DNA of 64,000 bases from JAEUHQ01 sp964538915. GTDB taxonomy: Bacteria > Planctomycetota > UBA1135 > UBA2386. This document shows positions 48,185 to 56,282 of this stretch, piece after piece (the first letter of the stretch is position 1; the number at the start of each line of letters is the position of its first letter). A program made the position numbers and the translations under genes. The notes below the pieces were generated by a model that searched no databases, was not told where the DNA came from, and saw nothing but the letters and a program-made list of their open reading frames with translations. The stretch is taken from NCBI GenBank assembly GCA_964538915.1, contig CAZIFB010000002.1, positions 248,001 to 312,000 of the forward strand, written 5' to 3'.

Positions 48185-49318
48185 ATGGCCCACCCCCTTC
48201 TCTCCCCGTTCCTCACCTTCGTCGCCTGCACCGCGGCCGCACTGGCGCAACAGAACGAGGCCCTGCGCAAGGCCTTTGTCGATGCCGACGCGCCGCGCAG
48301 CGTGATCACGGCCGCTGCCGAGCAGGTCCTGGCAGCCGACGCCGCCGGCCGTGCGCGCTTCGTCGCGACACTGCGGGCGATCGCTGCGGTGGCCCCGAAG
48401 GTCGAAGCCGCGCCTCCGGCCAAGGACGCTCCTCCGCCGGCGAAGGCGCCCGAGTTCGCCGATGCCGTCCGCGAGACGATGGCAGCTGCCATCGGCGACG
48501 ACGGGGAGGCCGCGAAGGCCGCGCTCGTGAAGCTCGAGCCGGAGCCTGCCGCCCTTCAGCGTCTCGACGAGCGTGGCAAGGCCATCCTCGCGCGCTGTCT
48601 CGTGCTGACGGTCCGCAAGAAGGCAGAGACGAACGCGGTGTTCGCGGGGCAGTACGCCGAGATCTCCGACTTCGGTCCCGAAGCGGCCGACCTGCTGCTC
48701 AAGTGGACCGTGACGCCGCCGCGCGACGTCGCTCGCGCCGACGAGTTCCGCGTCGCGTGCCTGCGCGCCGTTCGCGACGTGCTGCCGGTCGAGCGGGCCA
48801 CCGACGCGACGCGGGCGACGCTGCGCGAGATCGCCGGCAAGGCGCAGTCGGCGGGCAACCAGAACCTCTTCATCACCGCGGCGTGCGCGATGCACCAGTT
48901 CGGCGATCCCGTCCTCTTCGACGGAGTGAAGGAGCGGCTCGAGAAGGGAGCGAGTTCGGAGACGCCGACCGAGCGCTACATGGCGACGAACACGCTCGCC
49001 GACCTGCACTACCAGCTGCGCAACTACGAGGAGGCCGTGAAGTGGTTCAAGGCGGCCGTCGAGGTGGGCGAGAGCGTACCGGAGGTCCAGCAGGGACAGG
49101 CCACCACGATCTACAACACCGCGTGTTCGCTCGTGCTCTCGAAGCGCAACGACGAGGCGCTGCAGTACCTCGAGAAGGCCCTGCAGGCCGGCGCGAAGAG
49201 CCGCCCGCTCGCCAAGGCGATGATCGACGCCGACCACGACATGAACGGCTTGCGATCCGACCCGCGCTTCGCCGCGCTGATGGAGCGCTACTTCGGCAAG
49301 GCCGCTGCGCCGAAGTGA
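48185..49318 (+). CDS. Secreted TPR-repeat protein
   Basis: The 377-residue protein has a signal peptide (MAHPLLSPFLTFVACTAAALAQQ), an Ala/Pro-rich segment (about 70-95) and a helical body. Two TPR motifs are clear near the C-terminus (ATNTLADLHYQLRNYEEAVKWFKAAVE and TIYNTACSLVLSKRNDEALQYLEKAL). The final DADHDMNGLRSDPRFAALMERYFG resembles a family of TPR tails seen in exported proteins. Function unknown, probably an envelope scaffold. The ATG at 48185 was chosen from the signal peptide. Confidence 0.82.
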   Translation: MAHPLLSPFLTFVACTAAALAQQNEALRKAFVDADAPRSVITAAAEQVLAADAAGRARFVATLRAIAAVAPKVEAAPPAKDAPPPAKAPEFADAVRETMAAAIGDDGEAAKAALVKLEPEPAALQRLDERGKAILARCLVLTVRKKAETNAVFAGQYAEISDFGPEAADLLLKWTVTPPRDVARADEFRVACLRAVRDVLPVERATDATRATLREIAGKAQSAGNQNLFITAACAMHQFGDPVLFDGVKERLEKGASSETPTERYMATNTLADLHYQLRNYEEAVKWFKAAVEVGESVPEVQQGQATTIYNTACSLVLSKRNDEALQYLEKALQAGAKSRPLAKAMIDADHDMNGLRSDPRFAALMERYFGKAAAPK

Positions 49319-49325
49319 TTCCCGC

Positions 49326-49362
49326 GCCCGGCGGCCCGATCCGCCGCTGGCCGCCGCCGGGC
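49326..49362. terminator. Candidate hairpin between convergent genes
   Basis: GCCCGGCGGC at 49326-49335 pairs perfectly with GCCGCCGGGC at 49353-49362 around a 17-base loop. It fills the gap between the TPR gene stop (49318) and the purK stop, which touches the right arm. No T tract follows. A shared terminator is plausible. Confidence 0.4.
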
Positions 49363-50498
49363 TAAGCCCGGCCCGATCCGCTGTCGCGCGGCAGGGCTGT
49401 GACGCGCGCGCAGAGCGCGTCCGCTGTCGCGCGATCCGCGGCGAGCACCGTCGCGTGACCGACCTTGCGGCCCGGTCGCGCAGCCTTGCCGTATGCGTGC
49501 AGGTGCACCCCGGGGATCGCGAGGACGTCGGCACGAGCCGGCAACGAGCCGATGAAGTTCACCATCGTCGCGTGACCTCCCGCGGTCATCGCCGTGCTGC
49601 CGAGCGGCAGGTCGAGGATCGCTCGCAGGTGGTTCTCGAACTGCGAGCACTCCGCACCCTCGATGGTCCAGTGGCCCGAGTTGTGCACACGCGGCGCGAG
49701 TTCGTTCGCGATCCAGCGATCGCCCTGCAGGAACATCTCGACGGCCAGCAGGCCGACATAGTCGAGTTCGCGCAGCAGCACCGCCACGAACTCACCGACC
49801 TCGCGGACGAGCTTCGCCGGCACGTTGGGAGCGGGCGCCCGCGAACGGGCGAGGATGCCGCTCTCGTGTTCGTTCTCGACGAGCGGGTAGACCGCGATCT
49901 CGCCGCGACGGTTGCGAGCAGCGAGCACGGACACTTCGTGATCGAACGCGACCATGCGCTCGACCACGAGTCCACCGGACTCCGCCGGGCGCAGCGAGTC
50001 GAACGCGGCGTCGGTCGCGGCCGACAGGGCGGGACCGGGGGCGAGCCGCACCTGGCCCTTGCCGTCGTAGCCGAGGCGGCGGGTCTTCACGATGCAAGGT
50101 GCTCCGACCGCGGCGACCGCGGCGTGCAGTTCCGCGCGTGTGTCCGCGGCGCGGTGCTCCGCGGTCGCCATGCCGATGGACGAGAAGAGCCGTTTCTCGA
50201 AGATGCGGTCCTGACCGATCTCGAGGGCTCGCGGCACCGGCGCCACGGTCGCGTGTTCAGCGAGCCACTGCGCGGCCTGCGCCGGCACGTTCTCGAACTC
50301 GAACGTCACGACTTGGACGCCCGCGACGAAGCGCGCGAGCGCCGCCTCGTCGCGGTAGTCGGCAACGACGAGTTCGGCGACATGGCCGGCGACGGCGTCC
50401 GGCGACGGGTCGAGACAGCGGAAGCGCAGGCCGAGCGGGGTGCCGGCGAGGGCGAGCATGCGCGCGAGCTGTCCGCCGCCCAGGACACCGACGATCAT
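49362..50498 (-). CDS. purK: N5-carboxyaminoimidazole ribonucleotide synthase
   Basis: The 378-residue ATP-grasp enzyme makes N5-CAIR from AIR, ATP and bicarbonate in de novo purine synthesis. The N-terminus MIVGVLGGGQLARMLALAG is diagnostic of PurK. CIVKTRRLGYDGKGQ (the ATP-grasp loop) lies at about residues 134-148, and LAVEMFLQGDRWIANELAPRVHNSGHWTIEGAECSQFENHLRAI is the active-site part. It overlaps purE by ATGA, so the two successive enzymes are coupled. Length and order are standard. Confidence 0.97.
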   Translation of the reverse strand: MIVGVLGGGQLARMLALAGTPLGLRFRCLDPSPDAVAGHVAELVVADYRDEAALARFVAGVQVVTFEFENVPAQAAQWLAEHATVAPVPRALEIGQDRIFEKRLFSSIGMATAEHRAADTRAELHAAVAAVGAPCIVKTRRLGYDGKGQVRLAPGPALSAATDAAFDSLRPAESGGLVVERMVAFDHEVSVLAARNRRGEIAVYPLVENEHESGILARSRAPAPNVPAKLVREVGEFVAVLLRELDYVGLLAVEMFLQGDRWIANELAPRVHNSGHWTIEGAECSQFENHLRAILDLPLGSTAMTAGGHATMVNFIGSLPARADVLAIPGVHLHAYGKAARPGRKVGHATVLAADRATADALCARVTALPRDSGSGRA

Positions 50499-51004
50499 CC
50501 GCGCGGCTCCGTTCGCGGATCGGTCGCGGCCAGGACCGAATCGGTGGTCTTCTTGCGCCGCGCATGCAGTGCGCGCCGCACCTCGGGGTGCGTGGCGCCG
50601 ACGATCGATGCCGCGAGCAGCGCGGCGTTGATGGCGCCTGGCTTGCCGATGGCGAGTGTGCCGACCGGCACGCCGGCCGGCATCTGCACGATCGAGAGGA
50701 GGGCATCGAGACCGCGCAGCGCACCGACGTCGATCGGGACGCCGAGCACCGGCACCAGAGTCTTCGCTGCAACCATGCCCGGCAGGTGGGCGGCGCCGCC
50801 GGCGCCGGCGACGATCGCCTGGAGACCGCGCGACTCCGCGGTGCTCGCATACTCCATGAGCCAGTCGGGCGTGCGATGCGCCGACACGATGCGGCACTCG
50901 TGAGGGACGCCGAACTCCGCGAGGGTTTCGCTCGCGTGTCGGAGGACTTCCCAGTCGGTGCGCGACCCCATGATCACGCCGACCAGCGGTTGTTCACTGT
51001 TCAT
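50495..51004 (-). CDS. purE: N5-carboxyaminoimidazole ribonucleotide mutase, class I
   Basis: The 169-residue enzyme moves the carboxyl group of N5-CAIR to give CAIR. The GVIMGSRTDWEVLRHASETL start and IVSAHRTPDWL motif (catalytic His near residue 43) together with GAGGAAHLPGMVAAKTLVPVLGVPI place it in class I, which is used with PurK. It is followed by purK with ATGA overlap. The last dozen residues (TTDSVLAATDPRTEPRG) are a loose tail. Confidence 0.97.
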   Translation of the reverse strand: MNSEQPLVGVIMGSRTDWEVLRHASETLAEFGVPHECRIVSAHRTPDWLMEYASTAESRGLQAIVAGAGGAAHLPGMVAAKTLVPVLGVPIDVGALRGLDALLSIVQMPAGVPVGTLAIGKPGAINAALLAASIVGATHPEVRRALHARRKKTTDSVLAATDPRTEPRG

Positions 51005-51106
51005 GCGCCGTCGTCGGTCGCCGGGCTCGGACGACCGTGGCTAGAGGGTAGCCAGCCGTCGACGCGGTGCGAGAACGGGTTTGCCGAGATGCCGGCCGTG
51101 TCCCTG

Positions 51107-51979
51107 TCAGACCGCGCGGAGAAGCCCCGACTGCGCCATGTCGAGGAGGCGCGCGATGCGATCCTCGATCGGCGGGTGCGTCGCGAACCAGCGGAAGACG
51201 CTCCGCCCGGAGAGCGGGTTGACGATCGCGAGGCTCGCGGTCGCGGGCGCGGGGGCCGGACCGCCGTGCGCGACCATCGTTTCGCCGATGCGCTGCAGCT
51301 TGCCGAGTGCACTGGCCAGGGCTTCCGGCTCGCCGGTGAGGCGGGCGGCCCACTCGTCGGCGAGATACTCGCGGCTGCGGCTGATCCCCATCTGCAGCAT
51401 CGTCGCGCCGATCGGCGCGAGAATGGCCGCCGCGAGGCCACCGCCGGCGCTGCCCTCCTCTTCGTTCTGCGCGCTGCCGCCGAACATCGCCGCGAACTGC
51501 AGCGTGTTGCCCACGTACGAGACGACCGTCGCCGCGGCGGCCGCGATGCTCGCGACCAGCGTGTCGCGGTTCCGAACGTGCGCCAGTTCGTGGGCGAGCA
51601 CACCGCGCAGTTCGCGCGGGTCGACGAGGCGCAGCAAACCCTCCGTCACGGCGACGACCGCGCGGGACGGACTGCGGCCCGTCGCGAAGGCATTGGGCGT
51701 CGGGTCGGCGACGATCGCGAGCCGCGGGGCCGGGATTCCGGCGCGCTGCGCCAGGTCCGCGACCATCGAGTGCAGCGCCGGGAATTCGTCCGGTCCGAGC
51801 AGGCGGGCGCCGCTCATCCGCAGCACCAGTTTGTCGGAGAACAGCCAGGCGCCCAGGTTCATGGCGATGGCGAGCACGAGGAAGACTGGCAGTGCCCGGC
51901 CACCGACGAGGCCGCCGATGCTCACGAGCAGCGCCGACAGCACGCCGAAGAGGAAGATGGTCTTGAGTTGGTTCTTCAT
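51107..51979 (-). CDS. htpX: HtpX-type membrane zinc metalloprotease
   Basis: The 290-residue protein has two N-terminal membrane helices (about 8-30 and 31-48), the zinc motif VLAHELAHVRNRDTL at about residues 142-156, two more hydrophobic segments (for example about 160-182), and SREYLADEWAARLTGEPEAL with the third-ligand Glu. This is the M48B HtpX layout, a membrane-protein quality-control protease. The C-terminal part has FRWFATHPPIEDRIARL. Length matches the family. It lies upstream of purE on the same strand but with a 102-bp gap, so it is probably a separate unit. Confidence 0.95.
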   Translation of the reverse strand: MKNQLKTIFLFGVLSALLVSIGGLVGGRALPVFLVLAIAMNLGAWLFSDKLVLRMSGARLLGPDEFPALHSMVADLAQRAGIPAPRLAIVADPTPNAFATGRSPSRAVVAVTEGLLRLVDPRELRGVLAHELAHVRNRDTLVASIAAAAATVVSYVGNTLQFAAMFGGSAQNEEEGSAGGGLAAAILAPIGATMLQMGISRSREYLADEWAARLTGEPEALASALGKLQRIGETMVAHGGPAPAPATASLAIVNPLSGRSVFRWFATHPPIEDRIARLLDMAQSGLLRAV

Positions 51980-52024
51980 CGAAGAGTCAGGTGGGCGGGT
52001 TGTCCGTCACGTGAGCGGAGCGGG

Positions 52025-52342
52025 TCAGCCGCGGGCGCGCTGTCGGCGCCGTTCGACGAGCCGGCGGAGGCTGTCGGCGGCGCGGCGCGCGAGCCGGTGG
52101 ACGCAGCGTTCCGCCGAGCTGTCGACCGAGCGGAAGTGGAGGTCGTCGCCGCCTTTCAGCCGCACCGCGAGTGCGCAGGTCTGGTCGACGCCGCCGCGCG
52201 GGCCGTTGTCGTCGGAGACGCGTAGGCTCACATCGGCGATGCGCGGAGCGAACCGGTCGAGGGCGGCCTCGAGGCTCTTCCTCGCATGAACGGCGAGGTT
52301 GTGGCACGGCGAGCGGTCCCGGAACAGGATCAGGATGTTCAT
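52025..52342 (-). CDS. Short HPF/RaiA-family ribosome-associated protein
   Basis: The 105-residue protein has SLEAALDRFAPRIADVSLRVSDDNGPRGGVDQTCALAVRLKGG, the strand-turn of the short HPF-like family with the DDNGPRGGVD motif, then a helix with basic Arg-rich tail (RLVERRRQRARG). Members bind 30S or 70S ribosomes and promote dormancy or stress survival. It lacks the long C-terminal dimerisation domain. It is 45 bp upstream of htpX on the same strand and divergent from nhaR. Confidence 0.8.
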   Translation of the reverse strand: MNILILFRDRSPCHNLAVHARKSLEAALDRFAPRIADVSLRVSDDNGPRGGVDQTCALAVRLKGGDDLHFRSVDSSAERCVHRLARRAADSLRRLVERRRQRARG

Positions 52343-52415
52343 GGCGTGGTCTCGATTGACGTGGGCGGACGATCGGCGCCCGAGACCGTTTCATCCAGTC
52401 GATAGATCGACACGG

Positions 52416-52430
52416 AGAATTCGAGATTCT
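52416..52430. promoter_or_regulatory. Candidate LysR-type operator between hpf-like and nhaR genes
   Basis: AGAAT-TCGAG-ATTCT is a perfect five-base inverted repeat with a five-base spacer in an AT-rich patch of the divergent intergenic region, 23 bp upstream of the TAGCTT hexamer and 41 bp before the nhaR ATG. LysR-type regulators commonly bind such sites near their own promoter. Confidence 0.45.
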
Positions 52431-52453
52431 GGAAGGCAGCGGCGCCGCTCGGC

Positions 52454-52459
52454 TAGCTT
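52454..52459 (+). promoter_or_regulatory. Candidate -10 element TAGCTT of nhaR
   Basis: CGGCTAGCTTTCC places TAGCTT 12 bp before the nhaR ATG, matching the hexamer at 30820. A short leader would result. No clear -35 element is seen, as expected for an activator-dependent promoter. Confidence 0.3.
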
Positions 52460-52471
52460 TCCGACCCTCGC

Positions 52472-53383
52472 ATGGACTGGCTGAACTACCACCATCTCCG
52501 CTACTTCTGGACCGTTGCCCGCGAAGGGAGCATCGCCCGTGCGAGCAAGCTGCTGCACGTCTCGCAGCCGTCGATCAGCACGCAGCTGCGGCAACTCGAG
52601 ACGTTCCTCGGTGAGAAGCTGCTGCAACGACACGGGCGCGGTCTCCAGCTCACGGACATGGGGCGGTTCGTGCTGGGATTCGCCGATCAGATCTTCTCCC
52701 TCGGGCGCGACATGCTCGACGCGGTGCGCGATCAGCCCACCGGGCAGCCTCTGCGACTGCAGGTCGGCGTCGCCGACGTCGTGCCGAAGGCGCTGTGTCA
52801 CGGTCTGCTCGCGCCCTTGCTCGCGAGCGACCCGCCGGTGCGCATCGTCGTGCTCGAGGATCGGCCGGAGCGGCTGTTGGCGGAACTCGCGGTGTTCGGC
52901 CTCGACGTGGTGATCGCGGACGTGCCGGCCGCTTCCGGCACCCGGGTACGGGCGTTCCACCATCCGCTCGGTTCGAGCCCGGTCAGCGTCTTCGGCGCGA
53001 AGAAGCTGGTCGCCGGACTCCGGCGCGACTTCCCGGCTTCGCTGCGCGAGGCACCGTTCGTGCTGCCGCTCGAACAGACCGAACTGCGACGCGAGTTCGA
53101 CGCTCTGATGCGCGAGCGCGACATACGGGTCCGGGTGGTCGCCGAGGTGGAGGACTCCGCGCTGCAGAAGCGTTTCGCTGCGTCCGGGGCGGGTCTCATG
53201 CTCGCGCCGTCGGTGCTGGCGAAGGACCTCGCGGCGATCCACGGCCTGGTGCCGTGCGGCGACCTGCCCGGGCTGGAAGCGCGCTACTTCGCGATCACGG
53301 TCGATCGCCGCCTGAAGCACCCGGCGCTCGCGGTGCTGATGCGCAACGCGCGGCGCGGGCTCTTCGGTGAATCACGGGGCTGA
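52472..53383 (+). CDS. nhaR: LysR-family regulator, NhaR-like
   Basis: The 303-residue protein starts MDWLNYHHLRYFWTVAREGSIARASKLLHVSQPSIS, which closely follows the NhaR subgroup of LysR regulators, with QLRQLETFLGEKLLQRHGRGLQLTDMG completing the winged helix-turn-helix (residues 1-65). The effector domain has RIVVLEDRPERLLAELAVFGLDVVIADVP and the typical hinge. NhaR controls the sodium/proton antiporter NhaA and biofilm genes in Escherichia coli; no nhaA lies nearby, but a TerC-type membrane gene follows on the same strand after 100 bp. Function in this organism is inferred from the family only. Confidence 0.9.
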   Translation: MDWLNYHHLRYFWTVAREGSIARASKLLHVSQPSISTQLRQLETFLGEKLLQRHGRGLQLTDMGRFVLGFADQIFSLGRDMLDAVRDQPTGQPLRLQVGVADVVPKALCHGLLAPLLASDPPVRIVVLEDRPERLLAELAVFGLDVVIADVPAASGTRVRAFHHPLGSSPVSVFGAKKLVAGLRRDFPASLREAPFVLPLEQTELRREFDALMRERDIRVRVVAEVEDSALQKRFAASGAGLMLAPSVLAKDLAAIHGLVPCGDLPGLEARYFAITVDRRLKHPALAVLMRNARRGLFGESRG

Positions 53384-53483
53384 GACGTTCGTCCGGAGCA
53401 CCGGGACTTCCACTTTCTCGAAGTGTTCCGTCGCACCTTCGAACGCGACCGGCGCCGCGCGCCGGCCAAGATGCCGCGCGCAC

Positions 53484-54422
53484 ATGCCCCAGGTCTCGCC
53501 ACTCTTCTACGCCGGTTTCCTGACGTTCGTCGCGCTCATGCTCGCGCTGGATCTGGGCGTGTTCCACCGCAAGGCCCACACTCCCTCGGCGCGCGAGGCG
53601 GGGGCGTGGACGATCGTGTGGAGCTCGCTCGCGGCGGCGTTCGGCGGGTTCGTGTGGCTGCAGTTCGGTTCGAGCGCGGCGCTCGACTACTACACGGCGT
53701 GGTTGATCGAGCAGTCGCTGTCGATCGACAACATCTTCGTGTTCGTGGTGATCTTCGCGTCGCTGCGGATCCCGCCCGAACTGCAGCATCGGGTGCTCTT
53801 CTGGGGCGTGCTGTCCGCGGTCGTCCTGCGCGCGGTGATGATCTTCGGCGGCGTCTGGCTGATCGAACACTTCCAGCCCGTGCTCTACGCCTTCGGTGCC
53901 CTGCTCTTGATCACCGGCCTCAAGCTGGTTGCACGCGGAACCCACGAGGAGCCGAGCGGTGGCGAGTCTCGCGCAGTCGCCTGGTTGCGGCGGCGGATCC
54001 GGGCGACCGATCAGCTGCACGGGCAGCGCTTCTTCGTCCGTCAGGACGGCCGCCGCCGAGCGACGCCGTTGTTCGTCGCCCTGCTGCTGGTCGAAGGCAG
54101 CGACGTCGTGTTCGCGGTCGACTCCATTCCGGCCGTCTTCGGCGTCACGACCGATCCGTTCCTCGTCTTCACGTCGAACATCTTCGCGATCCTGGGGCTG
54201 CGCTCCCTGTTCTTCCTGCTCGCGGGGATGGCCGGCAAGTTCGCCTACCTGAAGCCGGCGCTCGGCATCGTGCTCGGGTTCGTGGGCCTGAAGCTGGTGG
54301 CGCATTCCGTGGTCAAGGTCCCGACGCTCGTGTCGCTCGCGGTGATCGTGGTCGTGATCGGTGGCGGGATCGTGCTCTCGATCCTGCGGCCGGCGCCGGC
54401 CGCGCGCGCCCACGGCGCGTGA
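53484..54422 (+). CDS. TerC/Alx-family integral membrane protein
   Basis: The 312-residue protein has nine predicted membrane helices with the family motifs DLGVFHRKAH, EQSLSIDNIFVFVVIF, LFWGVLSAVVLRAVMIFGG and VEGSDVVFAVDSIPAVFGVTTDPFLVFTSNIFAILGLRSLFF. TerC/Alx proteins take part in metal export, notably manganese efflux tied to proteins secreted to the surface. The ATG at 53484 gives the typical N-terminus; the longer frame overlaps nhaR. It precedes a small zinc-domain gene after 42 bp. Confidence 0.95.
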   Translation: MPQVSPLFYAGFLTFVALMLALDLGVFHRKAHTPSAREAGAWTIVWSSLAAAFGGFVWLQFGSSAALDYYTAWLIEQSLSIDNIFVFVVIFASLRIPPELQHRVLFWGVLSAVVLRAVMIFGGVWLIEHFQPVLYAFGALLLITGLKLVARGTHEEPSGGESRAVAWLRRRIRATDQLHGQRFFVRQDGRRRATPLFVALLLVEGSDVVFAVDSIPAVFGVTTDPFLVFTSNIFAILGLRSLFFLLAGMAGKFAYLKPALGIVLGFVGLKLVAHSVVKVPTLVSLAVIVVVIGGGIVLSILRPAPAARAHGA

Positions 54423-54464
54423 GTGCCCCGCATCCGAGCCTCTGGTCCGGGCGAACGTCCGGCC

Positions 54465-54836
54465 ATGCCCGCGGGATCCGGCGAGACGAAGACCTGTGTC
54501 ACCTGTGGTCGTTCGATGACGTGGCGACGCCGATGGGCGCGGGATTGGGACGCCGTCCGTCACTGCAGCGCCACGTGCCGCCGCGGCGTCACGGCGATCG
54601 ACGCTGCGCTCGAACGGGCGATCGTCGCGCTGCTGGCGGGGCGCGCGGCGGACGCGAGCGTCTGTCCGTCCGAGGCCGCGCGCTCGGTTGCTTCGGAGTG
54701 GCGCCCGCTGATGGAGCGCGCCCGGATGGCGGCGCGACGCCTGGTCGTGGCGGGTGTCGTCGAGATCGCGCAGGGCGGTCGTGTCGTGGACCCTTCGACC
54801 GCGCGCGGCGCCATCCGCGTCCGCCGGCGCCGCTGA
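54465..54836 (+). CDS. DUF2256-DUF3253 fusion protein
   Basis: The 123-residue protein (ATG at 54465; a GTG at 54423 is also possible) joins two small families. Residues about 8-40 have CVTCGRSMTWRRRWARDWDAVRHCSATCR, the Cys pattern of DUF2256, probably a zinc ribbon. From about residue 45, LERAIVALLAGRAADASVCPSEAAR and WRPLMERARMAARRLVVAGVVEIAQGGRVVDPSTARGAIRVRRR match DUF3253, a winged-helix-like domain. The two are usually neighbouring or fused genes. Function is unknown; a DNA- or RNA-binding role is possible. Confidence 0.85.
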   Translation: MPAGSGETKTCVTCGRSMTWRRRWARDWDAVRHCSATCRRGVTAIDAALERAIVALLAGRAADASVCPSEAARSVASEWRPLMERARMAARRLVVAGVVEIAQGGRVVDPSTARGAIRVRRRR

Positions 54837-54839
54837 ACG

Positions 54840-56282
54840 TCAGCGGCTGGCCGTCGCGCCGTTCGCCGGCGGACCGAACTCGCCGCCCAGCGACTTGAAG
54901 ATCGCGACGAGGCTGCCGGCGACCTGAGCGTCGCTCGCGACGAGATCGTCTTCGATCGTCGCGACCGTGCGCTCGCTGTCGATGACGGCCTGGAAGTCGG
55001 ACAAGCCGGCGCGGTACTGCGACTGTGCGAGGTCGACGGCGCGCCTGGCCTGCTCGGCGGCGCGCTGCAACGAAGAGCGTCGCTCCTGTTCCCGCACGAA
55101 GCGCGTCATCGCGTTCTCGGTCTCCTCGATCGCGAGCAGGACGGCCTTCTCCCACGCGAGCTGTGCGGCCTCGGCCGTCGCTTCGAGCGACTTCACGCGC
55201 TGGCGCAGCCGGCCGCCGTCGAACAGGTTCCAGCGCACCGACGGACCGAAGGCCACGAGGTCACTGTCTCTGTCGAAGACGTCGGCCGCCGCGTTCGCGG
55301 ACAGTCCGAGGGTGCCGCCGAGCGTGAAGCGCGGATACCGGTCGCCCTCCGCGACGCCGATGCGCGCGACCGCCGCCGCGAACCGCCGTTCCGCCGCCTG
55401 CACGTCGGGGCGGCGGCGCAGCAGGTCGGTCGGGAGGCCGACGGCGACTCTCGTGGGCAGGGTCGGCAGCGGAGCGACGGTGTCGAGTTCGCGCGGCAGG
55501 TCGGACGGAGCGGCGCCGAGGAGGACCAGCAACCGGTTCTGCGCCGTCGTTGCGGCGGCGACGAGGGACGGCAGGCGAGCGCGGGTGGACTCGACGTTCG
55601 TCGCGGCCTGCGCGACGTCGCGCTCCACGACGAGGCCGGCGTCGAAGCGGGCGCGCACCAGGCCCAGCGTGCGCTCCTGCAGTGCGAGGTTCTCCTGCGC
55701 GATCCTCAGCCGCTGTTGCGCGGCGCGGAGGTCGATGTAGGTGGCGGCGACTTCGCCCGCGACGGTCACCGCCGCGGCGCGAACGTCGTCCTCGCTGGCG
55801 GCGAGGTCGGCGTCGGCAGCCTCGACGGAGCGGCGCACGCGACCCCAAAGGTCGAGTTCCCACGACGCGTCCGCGGCGATCGTGTGGATGTTCGTTCGCG
55901 GGATGAACGCGCCGAACGGCGTGTTCTTGCTCTCGCTGCGGTGTTCGTACGACCCGCGTCCGTCGATCGACGGCCATTGGTCGGCGGCGGCGACGCCGCG
56001 CAACGCGCGCGCCGACTCGAGGCGGGCCAGCGCGGCCCGCAGGTCGAGGTTGTGCACGAGCGCGCGGTCGACGAGGTCCGCGAGCAGCGGATCGCCGAAC
56101 GTGCGCCACCACGCGCCGGGAGCCGCGGGCTCGCCGACGAGTCCGGCGTCTTTCGGCTGTCGCCAGTTCGCCGCGAACTCGGCTTTCGGCGGTTCGTAGT
56201 CCGGGCCGACCGACGCACAGGACGTCGCGAAGAGGGCCGCGGCGGCGAGGAGCGCCGCGCGAACGGGGTGGGAGGAGGACAT
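54840..56282 (-). CDS. RND efflux outer-membrane lipoprotein, NodT/OprM family
   Basis: The 480-residue protein carries a lipoprotein signal ending ATSC22 with ASVGPDYEPP following, the usual start of OprM/NodT proteins. Two repeats of coiled-coil and beta segments follow, with WELDLWGRVRRSVEAADADLAASEDDVR and PDLLRRRPDVQAAERRFAAAVARIGVAE-type motifs. It should be the trimeric outer-membrane channel of the tripartite pump. Its start overlaps the stop of the RND gene by one base (TGATG). Confidence 0.93.
   Translation of the reverse strand: MSSSHPVRAALLAAAALFATSCASVGPDYEPPKAEFAANWRQPKDAGLVGEPAAPGAWWRTFGDPLLADLVDRALVHNLDLRAALARLESARALRGVAAADQWPSIDGRGSYEHRSESKNTPFGAFIPRTNIHTIAADASWELDLWGRVRRSVEAADADLAASEDDVRAAAVTVAGEVAATYIDLRAAQQRLRIAQENLALQERTLGLVRARFDAGLVVERDVAQAATNVESTRARLPSLVAAATTAQNRLLVLLGAAPSDLPRELDTVAPLPTLPTRVAVGLPTDLLRRRPDVQAAERRFAAAVARIGVAEGDRYPRFTLGGTLGLSANAAADVFDRDSDLVAFGPSVRWNLFDGGRLRQRVKSLEATAEAAQLAWEKAVLLAIEETENAMTRFVREQERRSSLQRAAEQARRAVDLAQSQYRAGLSDFQAVIDSERTVATIEDDLVASDAQVAGSLVAIFKSLGGEFGPPANGATASR

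Noticed and set aside
47642..49534. Minus-strand open frame of 630 codons covering crcB and the TPR gene region
   Set aside because: It is out of frame with crcB, antisense to a signal-peptide-bearing TPR protein, and has no recognisable domain.
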